NCBI RefSeq assembly: GCF_042435035.1 | Contig: NZ_JBHMQT010000036.1 | Coordinates: 100,047 to 164,046 of the forward strand | Direction of reading: 5' to 3' | From: Sphaerimonospora cavernae | Lineage (GTDB): Bacteria > Actinomycetota > Actinomycetes > Streptosporangiales > Streptosporangiaceae | DNA: 64,000 bases | Shown here: positions 1-8,010 of the stretch, piece by piece | Layout of the letters: the number at the start of each line of letters is the position of its first letter | Numbering within the stretch: the stretch's first letter is position 1 | The notes under the pieces: generated by a model | The model's input: only the letters and a program-made list of their open reading frames with translations | The model's database searches: none | Told to the model about the DNA's origin: nothing | Made by a program: the position numbers and the translations under genes

Positions 1-344
1 CCGGCAGGGCCGCTGCCGTCGTCTATGACGAGTCCTGGGACGAGATCCTGATGCAGCGCCTGCGGGCGGCCGCCGCCGCCGGACGCGCCCCCGCGCGCGG
101 GCCGGTCGCCGACCTCACCCGGTACGACACCGAGCGCGGCACGCGCTACATCGCGACGTTGCGGGCCTGGCTGGAGGCGCAGGGCGACCTTGCCGCCGCC
201 GCCGATCGCCTCGGCGTCCACCCCAACACCGTGCGCTACCGGCTCAGGAAGATGGCCGAGATCACCAACCTGCGGCTCGACGTGCCGGAGAAGCGGCTCG
301 CCATGATCATCGCGCTGGCCGTGCACCAGGACAGCCGCCCCTGA
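1..344 (+). CDS. PucR-family transcriptional regulator, C-terminal fragment
   Basis: Partial gene: the frame is open to the left edge (first whole codon at base 3), so the ATG at 51 is internal. The last ~60 residues form the PucR C-terminal helix-turn-helix: a helix with LEAQGDLAAAADRLGVH followed by the NTVRYRLRKM recognition helix. PucR proteins are activators or repressors of purine or amino-acid catabolic genes, and the oxidoreductase 128 bases downstream on the same strand is the obvious target. The N-terminal sensing region lies outside the window. Family assignment is strong; the ligand is unknown. Confidence 0.85.
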   Translation, partial: GRAAAVVYDESWDEILMQRLRAAAAAGRAPARGPVADLTRYDTERGTRYIATLRAWLEAQGDLAAAADRLGVHPNTVRYRLRKMAEITNLRLDVPEKRLAMIIALAVHQDSRP

Positions 345-361
345 GCCGGTGCCCGACGGCG

Positions 362-409
362 TTGTCCGCGCGGAACAAAGGCCGTGGTCGCACTTGTCCG
401 ACGCGGACA
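362..409. promoter_or_regulatory. Candidate operator pair upstream of the DadA-like gene
   Basis: Two related inverted repeats lie between the PucR-type gene and the oxidoreductase. Site 2 (395-409) is TGTCCG-ACG-CGGACA, a perfect 6-bp palindrome with a 3-base spacer. Site 1 (362-378) is TTGTCCG-CG-CGGAACAA, the same half-site with one extra base. The centres are about 32 bp apart, roughly three helical turns on one DNA face. Binding by the adjacent PucR-type protein is inferred from position only. Confidence 0.5.
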
Positions 410-471
410 GTACATCGCCCTCTCACAGCAGCGATCCTCGGTGAAAGGCGGAAAATGGTATAGCGGAGGCG

Positions 472-1722
472 ATGGGTATGGACCGTGAGCCGCGTACAGC
501 GGTAGTGATCGGCGCCGGTGTGGTCGGGCTGTCCACCGCGTGGTTCCTGCAGGAGCGCGGCGTGGACGTGACCGTGGTCGACCGCGGCGGTGTGGCCGCG
601 GGCGCCTCCTGGGGCAACGCCGGCTGGCTCTCCCCGGGGCTGGCCATCCCGCTGAACGAGCCCGGCGTCCTGCGTTACGGCCTGAGCTCCCTGCTCAACC
701 CGAACGCCCCGCTGCATGTGCCGGCCACCCCCGACCCGGGCCTGCTGGCGTTCCTCACCAAGTTCGCCCTGAACTGCAGCTGGAAGTCCTGGGGCCGTGC
801 CGTACGGGCGAACATCCCGCTCAACGACGAGTGCCTGGAGGCCTTCGACGTGCTCACGTCGAACGGCGTCGAGGCGCCCACGATCGACGCGCCGATCATG
901 GCCGCGTTCGAGACCGAGCGCCAGGCCGTGGGCCTGCTGCACGAGCTGCGGCGGATCAACGAGTCGGGGCTGAAGATCGAGTACACCGCGTTCAAGGGTG
1001 ACGAACTCGGCGCGCTGCTGCCGCAGATCTCCCCGCAGGTGCGGGCCGGCATCCGGCTGGAGGGGCAGCGCTACATCGACCCCGGAGAGTTCACGCACTC
1101 GCTGGGCCGCGCCGTCGCCGCCCGCGGCGCCGAGATCCGCTCCGGCTTCGAGGTCGCCGACGTGCGTACCGGGAGCGGCGGGCTGACCGTGGTGTCGAGC
1201 ACCGGCGACTCGGTCGCGGCCGACGCCGTCGTCCTGGCCACGGGCGCCTGGCTGAACCGGCTCGGCAAGGCGTGGGGCGTTCGGGTGCCGGTGCGCGCCG
1301 GGCGCGGCTACTCCTTCACCGTGCCCACCGCGGAGCCCGTGCGCGGGCCGATCTACCTGCCGGCCGTGCGCGTCGCCTGCACGCCGTACCAGGGCAAGCT
1401 CCGGGTCGCGGGAACGATGGAGTTCCGCGGGCCCGACCACCCCTTGGTGCAGCGGCGGATCGACGCGATCGTCAAGTCGGCCAGGCCGCTGCTGTCCGGA
1501 GTCGACTGGGACGCGATGACCGACCTGTGGGTCGGCCCCCGGCCCGTCACCCCCGACGGCAAGCCCCTCATCGGCGCCACCGACGTCCCCGGGATCTTCG
1601 TCGCCGGCGGGCACGGCATGTGGGGCATCACCCAGGGGCCGATCACCGGGCGGATGCTCGCCGAGCAGATCACCACGGGCAAGGTGCCCACCGCCCTGCG
1701 GGACTTCGACCCCACCCGCTGA
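472..1722 (+). CDS. FAD-dependent D-amino acid dehydrogenase-like oxidoreductase (DadA family)
   Basis: A 416-residue DAO-fold oxidoreductase. The N-terminus has the dinucleotide motif GAGVVG at residues 14-19 and an acidic residue (D37) at the end of the second strand, as for FAD binding. The C-terminus has the family segment GPRPVTPDGKPLIG and then GGHGMWG, which close the flavin site. Members oxidise D-amino acids, or related N-substituted amino acids, to keto acids. GGAGG at 465-469 is only 2 bases before the first ATG but 8 before the ATG at 478, so the protein may start at residue 3. The PucR-type gene just upstream suggests substrate-induced expression. The exact substrate (D-amino acid, sarcosine or proline derivative) cannot be told. 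Confidence 0.85.
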   Translation: MGMDREPRTAVVIGAGVVGLSTAWFLQERGVDVTVVDRGGVAAGASWGNAGWLSPGLAIPLNEPGVLRYGLSSLLNPNAPLHVPATPDPGLLAFLTKFALNCSWKSWGRAVRANIPLNDECLEAFDVLTSNGVEAPTIDAPIMAAFETERQAVGLLHELRRINESGLKIEYTAFKGDELGALLPQISPQVRAGIRLEGQRYIDPGEFTHSLGRAVAARGAEIRSGFEVADVRTGSGGLTVVSSTGDSVAADAVVLATGAWLNRLGKAWGVRVPVRAGRGYSFTVPTAEPVRGPIYLPAVRVACTPYQGKLRVAGTMEFRGPDHPLVQRRIDAIVKSARPLLSGVDWDAMTDLWVGPRPVTPDGKPLIGATDVPGIFVAGGHGMWGITQGPITGRMLAEQITTGKVPTALRDFDPTR

Positions 1723-1736
1723 TTACCCGGCCGCCC

Positions 1737-1771
1737 GCCCTGCCCCCCATATGCCGGGGGCGGGGCAGGGC
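1737..1771. terminator. Hairpin terminator between convergent genes
   Basis: GCCCTGCCCC (1737-1746) pairs perfectly with GGGGCAGGGC (1762-1771) around a 15-base loop. CCGCCC (1731-1736) and GGGCGG (1776-1781) can extend the stem across a 4-base bulge. There is no U-tract. It lies between the 3' ends of the DadA-like gene and the MazG-like gene and can serve both strands. Confidence 0.7.
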
Positions 1772-1789
1772 GTATGGGCGGCCTCACCA

Positions 1790-2140
1790 TCAGGGCAGCG
1801 GCGGGGCCTTTCTGGCTGAGCCGCGATACAGCTCCGGGGGGTAGCGGCGCTCGCTCTCGTCCAGCTTGACGTGCGCCGCGGCGATCAGGTCCACGCCGAG
1901 CACGTCGGCCAGCCGTACCAGATAGCCGGTGACGTCCCCCAGCTCGGCCCGCACTCGCGCCATGGTGTCCGGGTCCGGGTTCTCGGCCTCGGCGGGGGTG
2001 AGCCACTGGAACTCCGCCACCAACTCCCCCACCTCACCGGCCAGGGCCATCACCAGATTCTTCGGAGCGTGGAACTGCTCCCAGTCCCTGGCCTGCGCGA
2101 ACCCGCGCAGCCGTACGGCCAGCTCCGTCAGTTCGGACAT
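1790..2140 (-). CDS. MazG-like nucleotide pyrophosphohydrolase
   Basis: A 116-residue all-alpha NTP pyrophosphatase. The EXXE...EXXD metal-binding signature is present as E36-V-G-E39 and E66-L-G-D69, with further acids at E43 and D79. This short single-domain form resembles dCTP pyrophosphatase/RS21-C6 proteins, which hydrolyse (often modified) dNTPs to dNMP and PPi and so clean the nucleotide pool. The start is the ATG at 2140, preceded by GAGGAGG on the minus strand; longer reading into the upstream gene has no support. It lies 10 bases downstream of the aminoglycoside phosphotransferase-like gene, probably in one transcript. Confidence 0.85.
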   Translation of the reverse strand: MSELTELAVRLRGFAQARDWEQFHAPKNLVMALAGEVGELVAEFQWLTPAEAENPDPDTMARVRAELGDVTGYLVRLADVLGVDLIAAAHVKLDESERRYPPELYRGSARKAPPLP

Positions 2141-2150
2141 CCTGTCCTCC

Positions 2151-2918
2151 TCAATGAAGGAGCGCCGTCTCGAAGACGGCACGCCGTTCCTCCAGGTAGG
2201 CGATGTCGGCGCGGTAGAGGCGGTCGTGGCCTTCCTCGATGTGCCGCCGGAACGCCGCCTCACCCTCGGCCGCCCGGGCGTGCATGAACTCGACCAGGGC
2301 GGTGAGCCTGGCGGTGATGGTGTCCACCAGGGCGCTCCGCCCCGCGGCGTCCAACCCGTAGCGGTCGCAGAACACCCGGGCGCGGGCGGCCTGTTCCTCG
2401 GTGGTACCGAAGCCTGATCCGTTACCCGGAGCCGCCGTCGGCGCCCAGCGGTAGACCGCGTAGGCCACATCCCAGAGCCGGGGACCGGGAGCGGCGGTGT
2501 CGAAGTCGATGATGCCGACGACCCTGGTGCCGTCCAACACGCAGTTGTACGGAGCGTAGTCGTTGTGCAGGATCACCTCGGCCGGTGCCGGCGTCGGCAT
2601 CATCCACCCGCTCTCGTGCCCCGTCACATAGCCAACCGTGGCGTCGTGGTAGGCGGCGAGCAACTCGGCCGCGCTCTCCAGAACCTCGGAGGAGGCGGCC
2701 TCCGCGGTCAGCGGGTACTCGCCCACCTGTCCGGGGATGAAGTCGAGGATCTCCATGCCGTCATCGGTGACGCCGTACAGCCGTGGGGCTGCGCCGAAGC
2801 CCTGCCGTTCGAGATGGCGTAGCAGGCCGTGCACCGCCGGGCTCCACAGCCCGGTCGGACGGTGCACGGTCGAGCCGACCCGCCGCACCTCGTTGACCCC
2901 GCCCCTCATCACTTCCAC
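2151..2918 (-). CDS. Aminoglycoside phosphotransferase (APH)-family kinase
   Basis: A 255-residue protein of the APH/choline-kinase fold. The catalytic loop reads H118-N-D120 with N125 (the HxDxxxxN Brenner motif), followed by IIDFDTA with D138 and D140 for magnesium. The N-lobe is short for the family and no glycine-rich loop is obvious, so it may be a compact APH variant. Such genes phosphorylate small hydroxyl compounds; antibiotic resistance is only one possibility. The first codon is GTG (2918) with an ATG three codons in (2909); neither has a strong ribosome site. It is the first gene of a two-gene unit with the MazG-like gene. Confidence 0.78.
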   Translation of the reverse strand: MEVMRGGVNEVRRVGSTVHRPTGLWSPAVHGLLRHLERQGFGAAPRLYGVTDDGMEILDFIPGQVGEYPLTAEAASSEVLESAAELLAAYHDATVGYVTGHESGWMMPTPAPAEVILHNDYAPYNCVLDGTRVVGIIDFDTAAPGPRLWDVAYAVYRWAPTAAPGNGSGFGTTEEQAARARVFCDRYGLDAAGRSALVDTITARLTALVEFMHARAAEGEAAFRRHIEEGHDRLYRADIAYLEERRAVFETALLH

Positions 2919-3024
2919 ACGCTCACACTAGATCCCGTCCCGCGATCACATGCTCCACCCCCCAGACCCATGATCTTGCGAATACTCGCACGCCGAGCCT
3001 TGACTAGGCATTTCACGTTCGTGA

Positions 3025-3240
3025 CCTTGCAGCGGAGAGGCCGCGGCCGACCCGCTCCTGGCCGTCGTCCTGGTCGGCCTCGGCGTGACGAGCCTGTCCA
3101 TGTCGGCGCCCAGCATCCCCGCCGTACGGGAATCCCTGGCCCGGCACACGCTCGAGGAGTGCCGGGCTGCGGCCGGAGCGGCCCTGGAGGCCGGTGATCC
3201 GGCCGGGGCGCGACGTTCTGTGCGGAGCGGGTCAGACTAG
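3025..3240 (+). pseudogene. ptsI: Remnant of phosphoenolpyruvate-protein phosphotransferase (PTS enzyme I), C-terminal end
   Basis: An open frame from 3025 to the TAG at 3238-3240 encodes about 71 residues that read like the last part of enzyme I: C-S-GEAAADP, then VLVGLGVTSLSMSAPSIPAVR and a final helix with EEC. Intact enzyme I has the active-site cysteine directly before GEAA; here a serine intervenes, and the frame is closed by a stop at 3022-3024 with no enzyme I sequence upstream. The ~500 residues carrying the phospho-histidine and PEP-binding barrel are missing. Its 3' end overlaps the 3' end of the minus-strand dehydrogenase by 9 bases. Confidence 0.7.
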
Positions 3241-4458
3241 CTGATCGAGGGCGATCTCGAACGCGGTGCTCGCCACGCCCGTGTGCGCCGGGGAACTCTC
3301 ATGGCAGCGCCTGAGGGCGGACTCGATCGTAGCCGAGATGTCGCTGAAGATCGCCTGGTCGGTGATCTCGACGCCGTCCCGCATGAGGAGGGCGAAGGTG
3401 CGGGCCATGCCGGAGTTGGCGATGAAGTCCGGTACGACGGCGACGCTCTTGTCGGCGTGCTCGTACGTCTGCCCGTAGAAGATCTCGGGATCGGCGAACG
3501 GCACGTTGGCGCCGCAGGCGATGACCTCGAGCCCCCGCGTCGTCATACGGTCCACCTGGTCCCGGGTGACCAGGCGGGAGGCCGCGCAGGGCAGGAAGAC
3601 CTCGGCGCCGACGTCCCAGATGGCCTCGTCGATCTCGGCGTACGGCGCCAGGCCGTCGGCGCGCAGCGTGTTGCCGTCCTTGGCGAGGAACAGTTCGCGG
3701 ATCTCGTCGAAGCCGTACCCTGCCGGGTTGACGATGCCGCCGTCACGATCGATCACGCCGACCACCCGCGCCCCCGACTGGGCGGCGTAATAGGCGGCGG
3801 CGGAGCCGACGTTGCCCCAGCCCTGCACGATGACCCGCTTACCGGCGATGTCCCCGCCGTAGACGGCGTAGTAGTGCCGCACCGACTGCGCGACGCCCCA
3901 CCCGGTGATCAGATCCGCGACCGAGTGGCGGCCGGCCGGATCCGGGGTGAGGCGCGGGTCCTCCACGACCTTGGCCACGCCCAGCCGGAGCTGTCCGACC
4001 CGCCCCACGAGCTCTCGGTCCCTCGCGTCGAAGTGACCCCTGACCACACCCTCCTGCGGATGCCACAGCCCGAGGCTCTCGGTGATGGGCACGACCTCCT
4101 GCATCTCGTCCACGTTGAGGTCGCCGCCGGTGCCGTAGTACGTCTTCAGCAGCGGAGTGACCGCCGTGTACCAGCGGCGCAGGACGTCGTTCTTGCGGGG
4201 ATCGCGCGGGTCGAAGTCGATGCCGGACTTGGCGCCGCCGATCCGCGGCCCGGACACGGTGAACTTGATCTCCATCGTCTTGGCCAGCGACACGACCTCA
4301 TTTCGGTCGAGCCCGGGGCGCATCCGGGTCCCGCCGCCCGCGGCGCCGCCCCGCAGCGAGTTGATCACCACCCATCCCCTGGCGGGCGTCTCAGCATCGT
4401 GCCATTCGAAAACGATCTCAGGGGTCTTGTTCTCGAACTGGGTGAGCAGGTGCTTCAT
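3232..4458 (-). CDS. Glu/Leu/Phe/Val-type dehydrogenase, probably glutamate dehydrogenase
   Basis: A 408-residue NAD(P)-dependent amino acid dehydrogenase. The catalytic region has GGAKSGI with Lys77, and D113 lies in the GGDLNVDEM segment. The Rossmann fold begins at GWGNVG (213-218) after KRVIVQ. The enzyme interconverts an amino acid and its 2-oxo acid with ammonia. Length and motifs fit glutamate dehydrogenases of the GdhA/GudB group more than the shorter Leu/Val dehydrogenases, but substrate cannot be fixed by eye. The ATG at 4458 has AGGA 8 bases upstream on the minus strand. The promoter region carries nested inverted repeats (see 4513-4605). Confidence 0.88.
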   Translation of the reverse strand: MKHLLTQFENKTPEIVFEWHDAETPARGWVVINSLRGGAAGGGTRMRPGLDRNEVVSLAKTMEIKFTVSGPRIGGAKSGIDFDPRDPRKNDVLRRWYTAVTPLLKTYYGTGGDLNVDEMQEVVPITESLGLWHPQEGVVRGHFDARDRELVGRVGQLRLGVAKVVEDPRLTPDPAGRHSVADLITGWGVAQSVRHYYAVYGGDIAGKRVIVQGWGNVGSAAAYYAAQSGARVVGVIDRDGGIVNPAGYGFDEIRELFLAKDGNTLRADGLAPYAEIDEAIWDVGAEVFLPCAASRLVTRDQVDRMTTRGLEVIACGANVPFADPEIFYGQTYEHADKSVAVVPDFIANSGMARTFALLMRDGVEITDQAIFSDISATIESALRRCHESSPAHTGVASTAFEIALDQLV

Positions 4459-4512
4459 GTGCTGTTCCTGTTTCTCCTGTGCCTGCCCATCCCGAGAGGG
4501 GGAGGGACGGGA

Positions 4513-4605
4513 TCTTGCGCATATTGTGATCCGATGCGCGAAGAGCTGCGCAAGAGAACGCTGATCAGCTACACGATGTGCTAGGTTTGCCCGACATTTC
4601 GGGCA
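4513..4605. promoter_or_regulatory. Inverted repeats in the dehydrogenase promoter region
   Basis: TCTTGCGCA (4513-4521) and TGCGCAAGA (4547-4555) are perfect 9-bp arms 25 bases apart, with a further ATGCGC half-site at 4534-4539 between them. About 35 bases further from the gene lies TGCCCGA-CATT-TCGGGCA (4588-4605), a perfect 7-bp palindrome with a 4-base loop. The first set lies 55-97 bases upstream of the ATG and looks like a multimeric operator. The second may be another operator or the end of the upstream phosphatase transcript. No regulator gene is adjacent. Confidence 0.45.
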
Positions 4606-4641
4606 TTCTGCTATACATTTCGCCCAGTACGCTCCACGTTC

Positions 4642-5937
4642 TCACGTCGGCGGATGGGCGGCCAGCAGCGCGACGTCGTCGTCGAAGGCCCCGCCGGGGT
4701 GGGCCAGCAGGGCGTCGCACAGCCGCGCCAGCGGATCGGCAGCGTGGGCGGTGGCGATGGCGGCGATCTGGTCCATCCCCTGACTCAGGGAGCGATCGCG
4801 GTTTTCGACCAGGCCGTCGGTGTACAGCAGCACGGCGGCGCCGTACGGCAGTCGAGCGTGGTTGTCGGGCCTGGGCAGGTCCGGATCGACGCCCAGCGGG
4901 ACGCCGGTCTCGGCGTACAGATAGCGGGCCGGTTCGCCCGGGACGGCCAGCAGGGGCGGCAGGTGCCCGGCGCTGGCCCAGCTCAGGCGTCCGCCGGATC
5001 CGGCGGCCGATTCCAGGCGGGCGACGGCGACGGTGGCCATCGGCCCCCCGTACATCCGGTCCAGGACCCGGTCCAGGTGGCGCAGGATCCCACTGGGCGA
5101 CTCCGGCTCGTCGAACGCGATGACCCGGAGCATGTTGCTGATCTGACTCATCACGATGGCGGCCCGCACGTCGTGGCCCATGACGTCCCCGATCACCAGG
5201 CAGGGCACCCCGTCGGGCAGGCGGAACACGTCGTACCAGTCACCCCCGATGCACGGCGCCCTGCTGGAGGGCTGGAACCGGGCCTGCAGTTCCCACCCCT
5301 CCAGGTGCGGCATCTCGGGCAGCAGTTGACGCTGAAAGTCCTCGGTGGCCCGGCACGTCCGCCGGTAGAGGCGCGCGTTCTCGATCGCCACGCCGGCCGC
5401 ACTGGCCAGCGCCGTCACCACCTCCTGATCCGCGTCCGTGAACGGGCCGCCCACCTTCTCGGCTAGGTACAGGTTCCCGTAGGTCGTCTGACGGACCCGG
5501 ATCGGCACCCCCAGCAGGGTGGTGATCGCGGGATGCCCTTCGGGGACGCCGGACGCACGGGGATGGGCCGGCAGGTCGTCCACGCGCAGTGGCCGGGGAT
5601 CGCGCACCAGTTCACCCAGCAGTCCGCTGCCGTGGGGCAGTTTCTCACCTCGCGCGGCGAAATGATCACGACAGAACCCCGAGCTGATCATCGCGGTGAA
5701 CTGTCCCGTCTCGCTCAGTACGCCCAGGGCGCCGTAGCGGGCGTGCACCAGATCCCGGGCAGCGTCCACGATCCTGTGCAGGACCGGCTCGAGTTCCAGC
5801 TCCGCGCTGATCGCCAGCACCGCGTCGAGCAGTCCCCGCAACATGCCGTACTGGCGCTCGAGTTGTCGTAACCCGGCCTGGATACGATCCAGATCTCCAT
5901 CTGGTCGATCGAACAAATGCCCGGCCTGCGATGCCAT
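4642..5937 (-). CDS. GAF-domain SpoIIE/PP2C-type serine phosphatase (RsbU-like)
   Basis: A 431-residue protein from the ATG at 5937, which has AAGGAGG on the minus strand; the frame runs 32 codons further upstream without support. Residues ~35-190 form a GAF sensor domain and ~210-425 a SpoIIE PP2C-type phosphatase. The metal-binding motifs are visible: GGDWYDVF, VIGDVMGHD, GHLPPLL, LYTDGLVENRD and FDDDVALL. Such enzymes dephosphorylate anti-anti-sigma factors in partner-switching pathways. No anti-sigma or STAS gene lies nearby, so its partner is elsewhere. It is divergent from a pair of CBS-domain genes, sharing a ~174-base promoter region. Confidence 0.9.
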   Translation of the reverse strand: MASQAGHLFDRPDGDLDRIQAGLRQLERQYGMLRGLLDAVLAISAELELEPVLHRIVDAARDLVHARYGALGVLSETGQFTAMISSGFCRDHFAARGEKLPHGSGLLGELVRDPRPLRVDDLPAHPRASGVPEGHPAITTLLGVPIRVRQTTYGNLYLAEKVGGPFTDADQEVVTALASAAGVAIENARLYRRTCRATEDFQRQLLPEMPHLEGWELQARFQPSSRAPCIGGDWYDVFRLPDGVPCLVIGDVMGHDVRAAIVMSQISNMLRVIAFDEPESPSGILRHLDRVLDRMYGGPMATVAVARLESAAGSGGRLSWASAGHLPPLLAVPGEPARYLYAETGVPLGVDPDLPRPDNHARLPYGAAVLLYTDGLVENRDRSLSQGMDQIAAIATAHAADPLARLCDALLAHPGGAFDDDVALLAAHPPT

Positions 5938-6111
5938 GCGGCCTCCTTCCCCACTGATCAGGCCGATGCCGCCCCGCTCAGTGTGATCATGGAGATCACC
6001 CCCGTAATCCGCCTTCTGGTCGGGATGTTTCACCTGCCGCTCTGTCGGGAATCCTGTCCCGTTCAGTTACCCCGAAACTCCACCGGACGCTGAGGTGTGA
6101 GGAGGTTCGCG

Positions 6112-6540
6112 ATGTTGGTCCGCGAGGTGATGACGGCGCCGGTGGTGACGGTGCCACGCACGTGGACGGCGACACAGGCCGTCCGTCTGCTCTGCGAAAA
6201 GGACATCACGGCCGCGCCGGTGGTCGACGAGAGCGGCCGGATGATCGGGATCGTCAGCGAGATGGATCTGCTGCGCGGCGAACTCGAGGCGGACCCCCGG
6301 GCCTATCTCCACTTCGCGGCCCCATCGGACGCGCGGCCGACCCTGGAGGTCGAAGAGGTGATGACCCCGAACGTCAAGACCGTCCGGGAGGACACCGACG
6401 TACTGGAACTCGTCGAGCTCCTGGTCACAATGGGGATGAAGAGCGTTCCGGTCGTGCGGGGCGACGAGCTGGTGGGCATCGTGAGCCGGCGCGACCTGAT
6501 GGGAATGCTGGCGACAGGAGGGGACGATGCGGATCAGTAA
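6112..6540 (+). CDS. Tandem CBS-domain protein
   Basis: A 142-residue protein made of two CBS motifs (a Bateman module). Both halves begin with a VREVMTAPVVTV or VEEVMTPNVKTV strand and end with GIVSEMDL or GIVSRRDL. Bateman modules bind adenine nucleotides. The ATG at 6112 has GAGGAGG six bases upstream; an upstream GTG (6097) lacks this. Its 3' end overlaps the next CBS gene by 14 bases, so the two are translationally coupled and may form a heteromer. It is divergent from the GAF-SpoIIE phosphatase. Confidence 0.88.
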   Translation: MLVREVMTAPVVTVPRTWTATQAVRLLCEKDITAAPVVDESGRMIGIVSEMDLLRGELEADPRAYLHFAAPSDARPTLEVEEVMTPNVKTVREDTDVLELVELLVTMGMKSVPVVRGDELVGIVSRRDLMGMLATGGDDADQ

Positions 6541-6901
6541 CGTCTACCGTCCGATGATCTTCGGATGCCAGGCCGACGAGCGCCTGCCCCAGGTGGCGCG
6601 GCGGATGACGGAGAGAAACGTCGGGGCACTTGCCGTACTCGAGGGCGAGCAGGTCACCGGGGTGATCACCGAGCGCGACCTGGCGGAGGCGATGGCCACC
6701 TGCCGGGACCCCGTCACCGTGACGGCCTCCGCGTTCGCCTCGACGGAGCTGCGTACGGCGCGGCTCGACGAGGACACCCGCGACGTCGCCCGCCGGATGC
6801 TGGAGGCCGGGGTACGGCACATGCCGGTGGACGAGGACGGACGCCTGGTGGGCATGGTGTCGATGCGCGACCTGCTCGCCGTGGAGACCTGGGCGTCCTG
6901 A
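6527..6901 (+). CDS. Second tandem CBS-domain protein
   Basis: A 124-residue protein that is again almost entirely a CBS pair, with GVITERDLAEAM ending the first motif and GMVSMRDLLAVE ending the second. Its ATG lies inside the preceding gene, with AGGAGGGG (6518-6525) embedded in that gene's coding sequence. Co-translation and a heterodimer with the first CBS protein are inferred. No effector domain is attached. Confidence 0.85.
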   Translation: MRISNVYRPMIFGCQADERLPQVARRMTERNVGALAVLEGEQVTGVITERDLAEAMATCRDPVTVTASAFASTELRTARLDEDTRDVARRMLEAGVRHMPVDEDGRLVGMVSMRDLLAVETWAS

Positions 6902-6902
6902 C

Positions 6903-7685
6903 TCAGGGCAGACGCGCGAGGTAGCCGTTGTCGGCCAGCCAGCCGACCGACACCTCTCCCTGGTCGTTCGCCGGCGCGCCGGGAATGTACTTGGCGAGCG
7001 TGTGCAGTTGCAGTCCCTCACCGGGCTGCTGGAACGCCGGAGCGATCGGGCCCGCGTCGACCCGGAACGCACGGATCACCTTGTAGGCGTGGTAGCTGCA
7101 CTTGTGCGCGAGATCACCGCTGAACGTGTTGAGGTTGCTCGGCGGCAGTGCCCGCTGCGAGTACGGCGTGCCGAGCGGCGAGAGGAACGCCCCCGACTCG
7201 CCGCCGAACCGGTCGACCTTGTACCCAACCGGGAGGAGCTTCGTGTACACGATCGGCTTGGCGTTGCCGAACCCCTCGGGATGTGCGAAGCCGAAATCCG
7301 GCGGGTAGTTGTAGAAATCGGTCTGCTCATTGAAATAGCGGTCGAGGAAGTCCGTCGGCGGCAGACCACCGTAGAGGGTGTAACCCCGCACGATCTCGCC
7401 CAGTGGGCCCCTGGTGGGGAGGAGTTCCGGCCCCAGAGACTTGTTTCCCAGCACGTACGGCGGACCGCATATGTCCGTCTTGGACTCCCGGTCGCCGGGG
7501 GGCGGCGTGGGCTTCCGGTCATTCGCCGCCTTCGACGAGAGCGTCACTTCCTGGTCGAGTCCGGCCGGGCTCACGCCGGAGGTGTCGTCGTCGGAGGCCA
7601 GAGCCAGAGCCGGAGCGGCGGTGAGGGCCGAGGCCGCGAGGGCGAGCGCAGCCACCAACGGTGACCGTCGAAAGAAATTGCGCAC
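6903..7685 (-). CDS. Secreted TNT-type (tuberculosis necrotizing toxin-like) NAD glycohydrolase candidate
   Basis: A 260-residue protein starting at GTG 7685 (GGGAG upstream). Residues 1-30 form a classical Sec signal peptide with ALALA before the mature end and no lipobox cysteine. Residues ~128-257 match the TNT domain: VDRFGGESGAFLSPLGTP, then RALPP, and PIAPAFQQPGEGLQ, where Gln226 fits the conserved glutamine of the family's GGGTQ-like motif. Two cysteines (73, 196) could form a disulfide outside the cell. TNT domains hydrolyse NAD. Unlike CpnT there is no channel domain, and unlike polymorphic toxins no immunity gene is adjacent. It ends one base from the CBS gene, tail to tail. Confidence 0.78.
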   Translation of the reverse strand: MRNFFRRSPLVAALALAASALTAAPALALASDDDTSGVSPAGLDQEVTLSSKAANDRKPTPPPGDRESKTDICGPPYVLGNKSLGPELLPTRGPLGEIVRGYTLYGGLPPTDFLDRYFNEQTDFYNYPPDFGFAHPEGFGNAKPIVYTKLLPVGYKVDRFGGESGAFLSPLGTPYSQRALPPSNLNTFSGDLAHKCSYHAYKVIRAFRVDAGPIAPAFQQPGEGLQLHTLAKYIPGAPANDQGEVSVGWLADNGYLARLP

Positions 7686-7960
7686 GAATTCTCCCGAAAA
7701 GGGCGCACAGGGTGTGCGATCGGACAGGTTCGCATCAATCGATAAATCAGCGGAGGAAGTTACATGCTGATGATCTGAGATGCGATTGATCCGTGCGTAC
7801 CCGGCCGACTTTAAAACGCATCACCGGCCATTGTCCAGCGCAGCGAAAATCGCCCGAAACATAGTCGGAAAGAAAGAGAGAAATGCTGATAACGGAGAGT
7901 GGGGAGCGGCTGAATACCGCAATTCGCCCGAAGCGAACCGCCGCCCTGGGCGATATGACG

Positions 7961-7994
7961 GAAGGCCGGCCCGTTGAGCAACGGCCCGGCCTTC
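7961..7994. terminator. Strong hairpin terminator next to the tRNA fragment
   Basis: GAAGGCCGG (7961-7969) pairs with CCGGCCTTC (7986-7994), and after one C/C mismatch CCGTT and AACGG continue the stem around GAGC. It lies 16 bases beyond the displaced tRNA 3' end at 8011, in the position where a tRNA terminator is expected on the minus strand. The rest of 7686-8126 holds no gene that I can support. Confidence 0.75.
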
Positions 7995-8010
7995 TGGGTC
8001 AACACAAACG

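Noticed and set aside
307..1614. A 435-codon minus-strand frame opposite the DadA-like gene
   Set aside because: The plus strand encodes a full FAD oxidoreductase; the opposite product is low-complexity.
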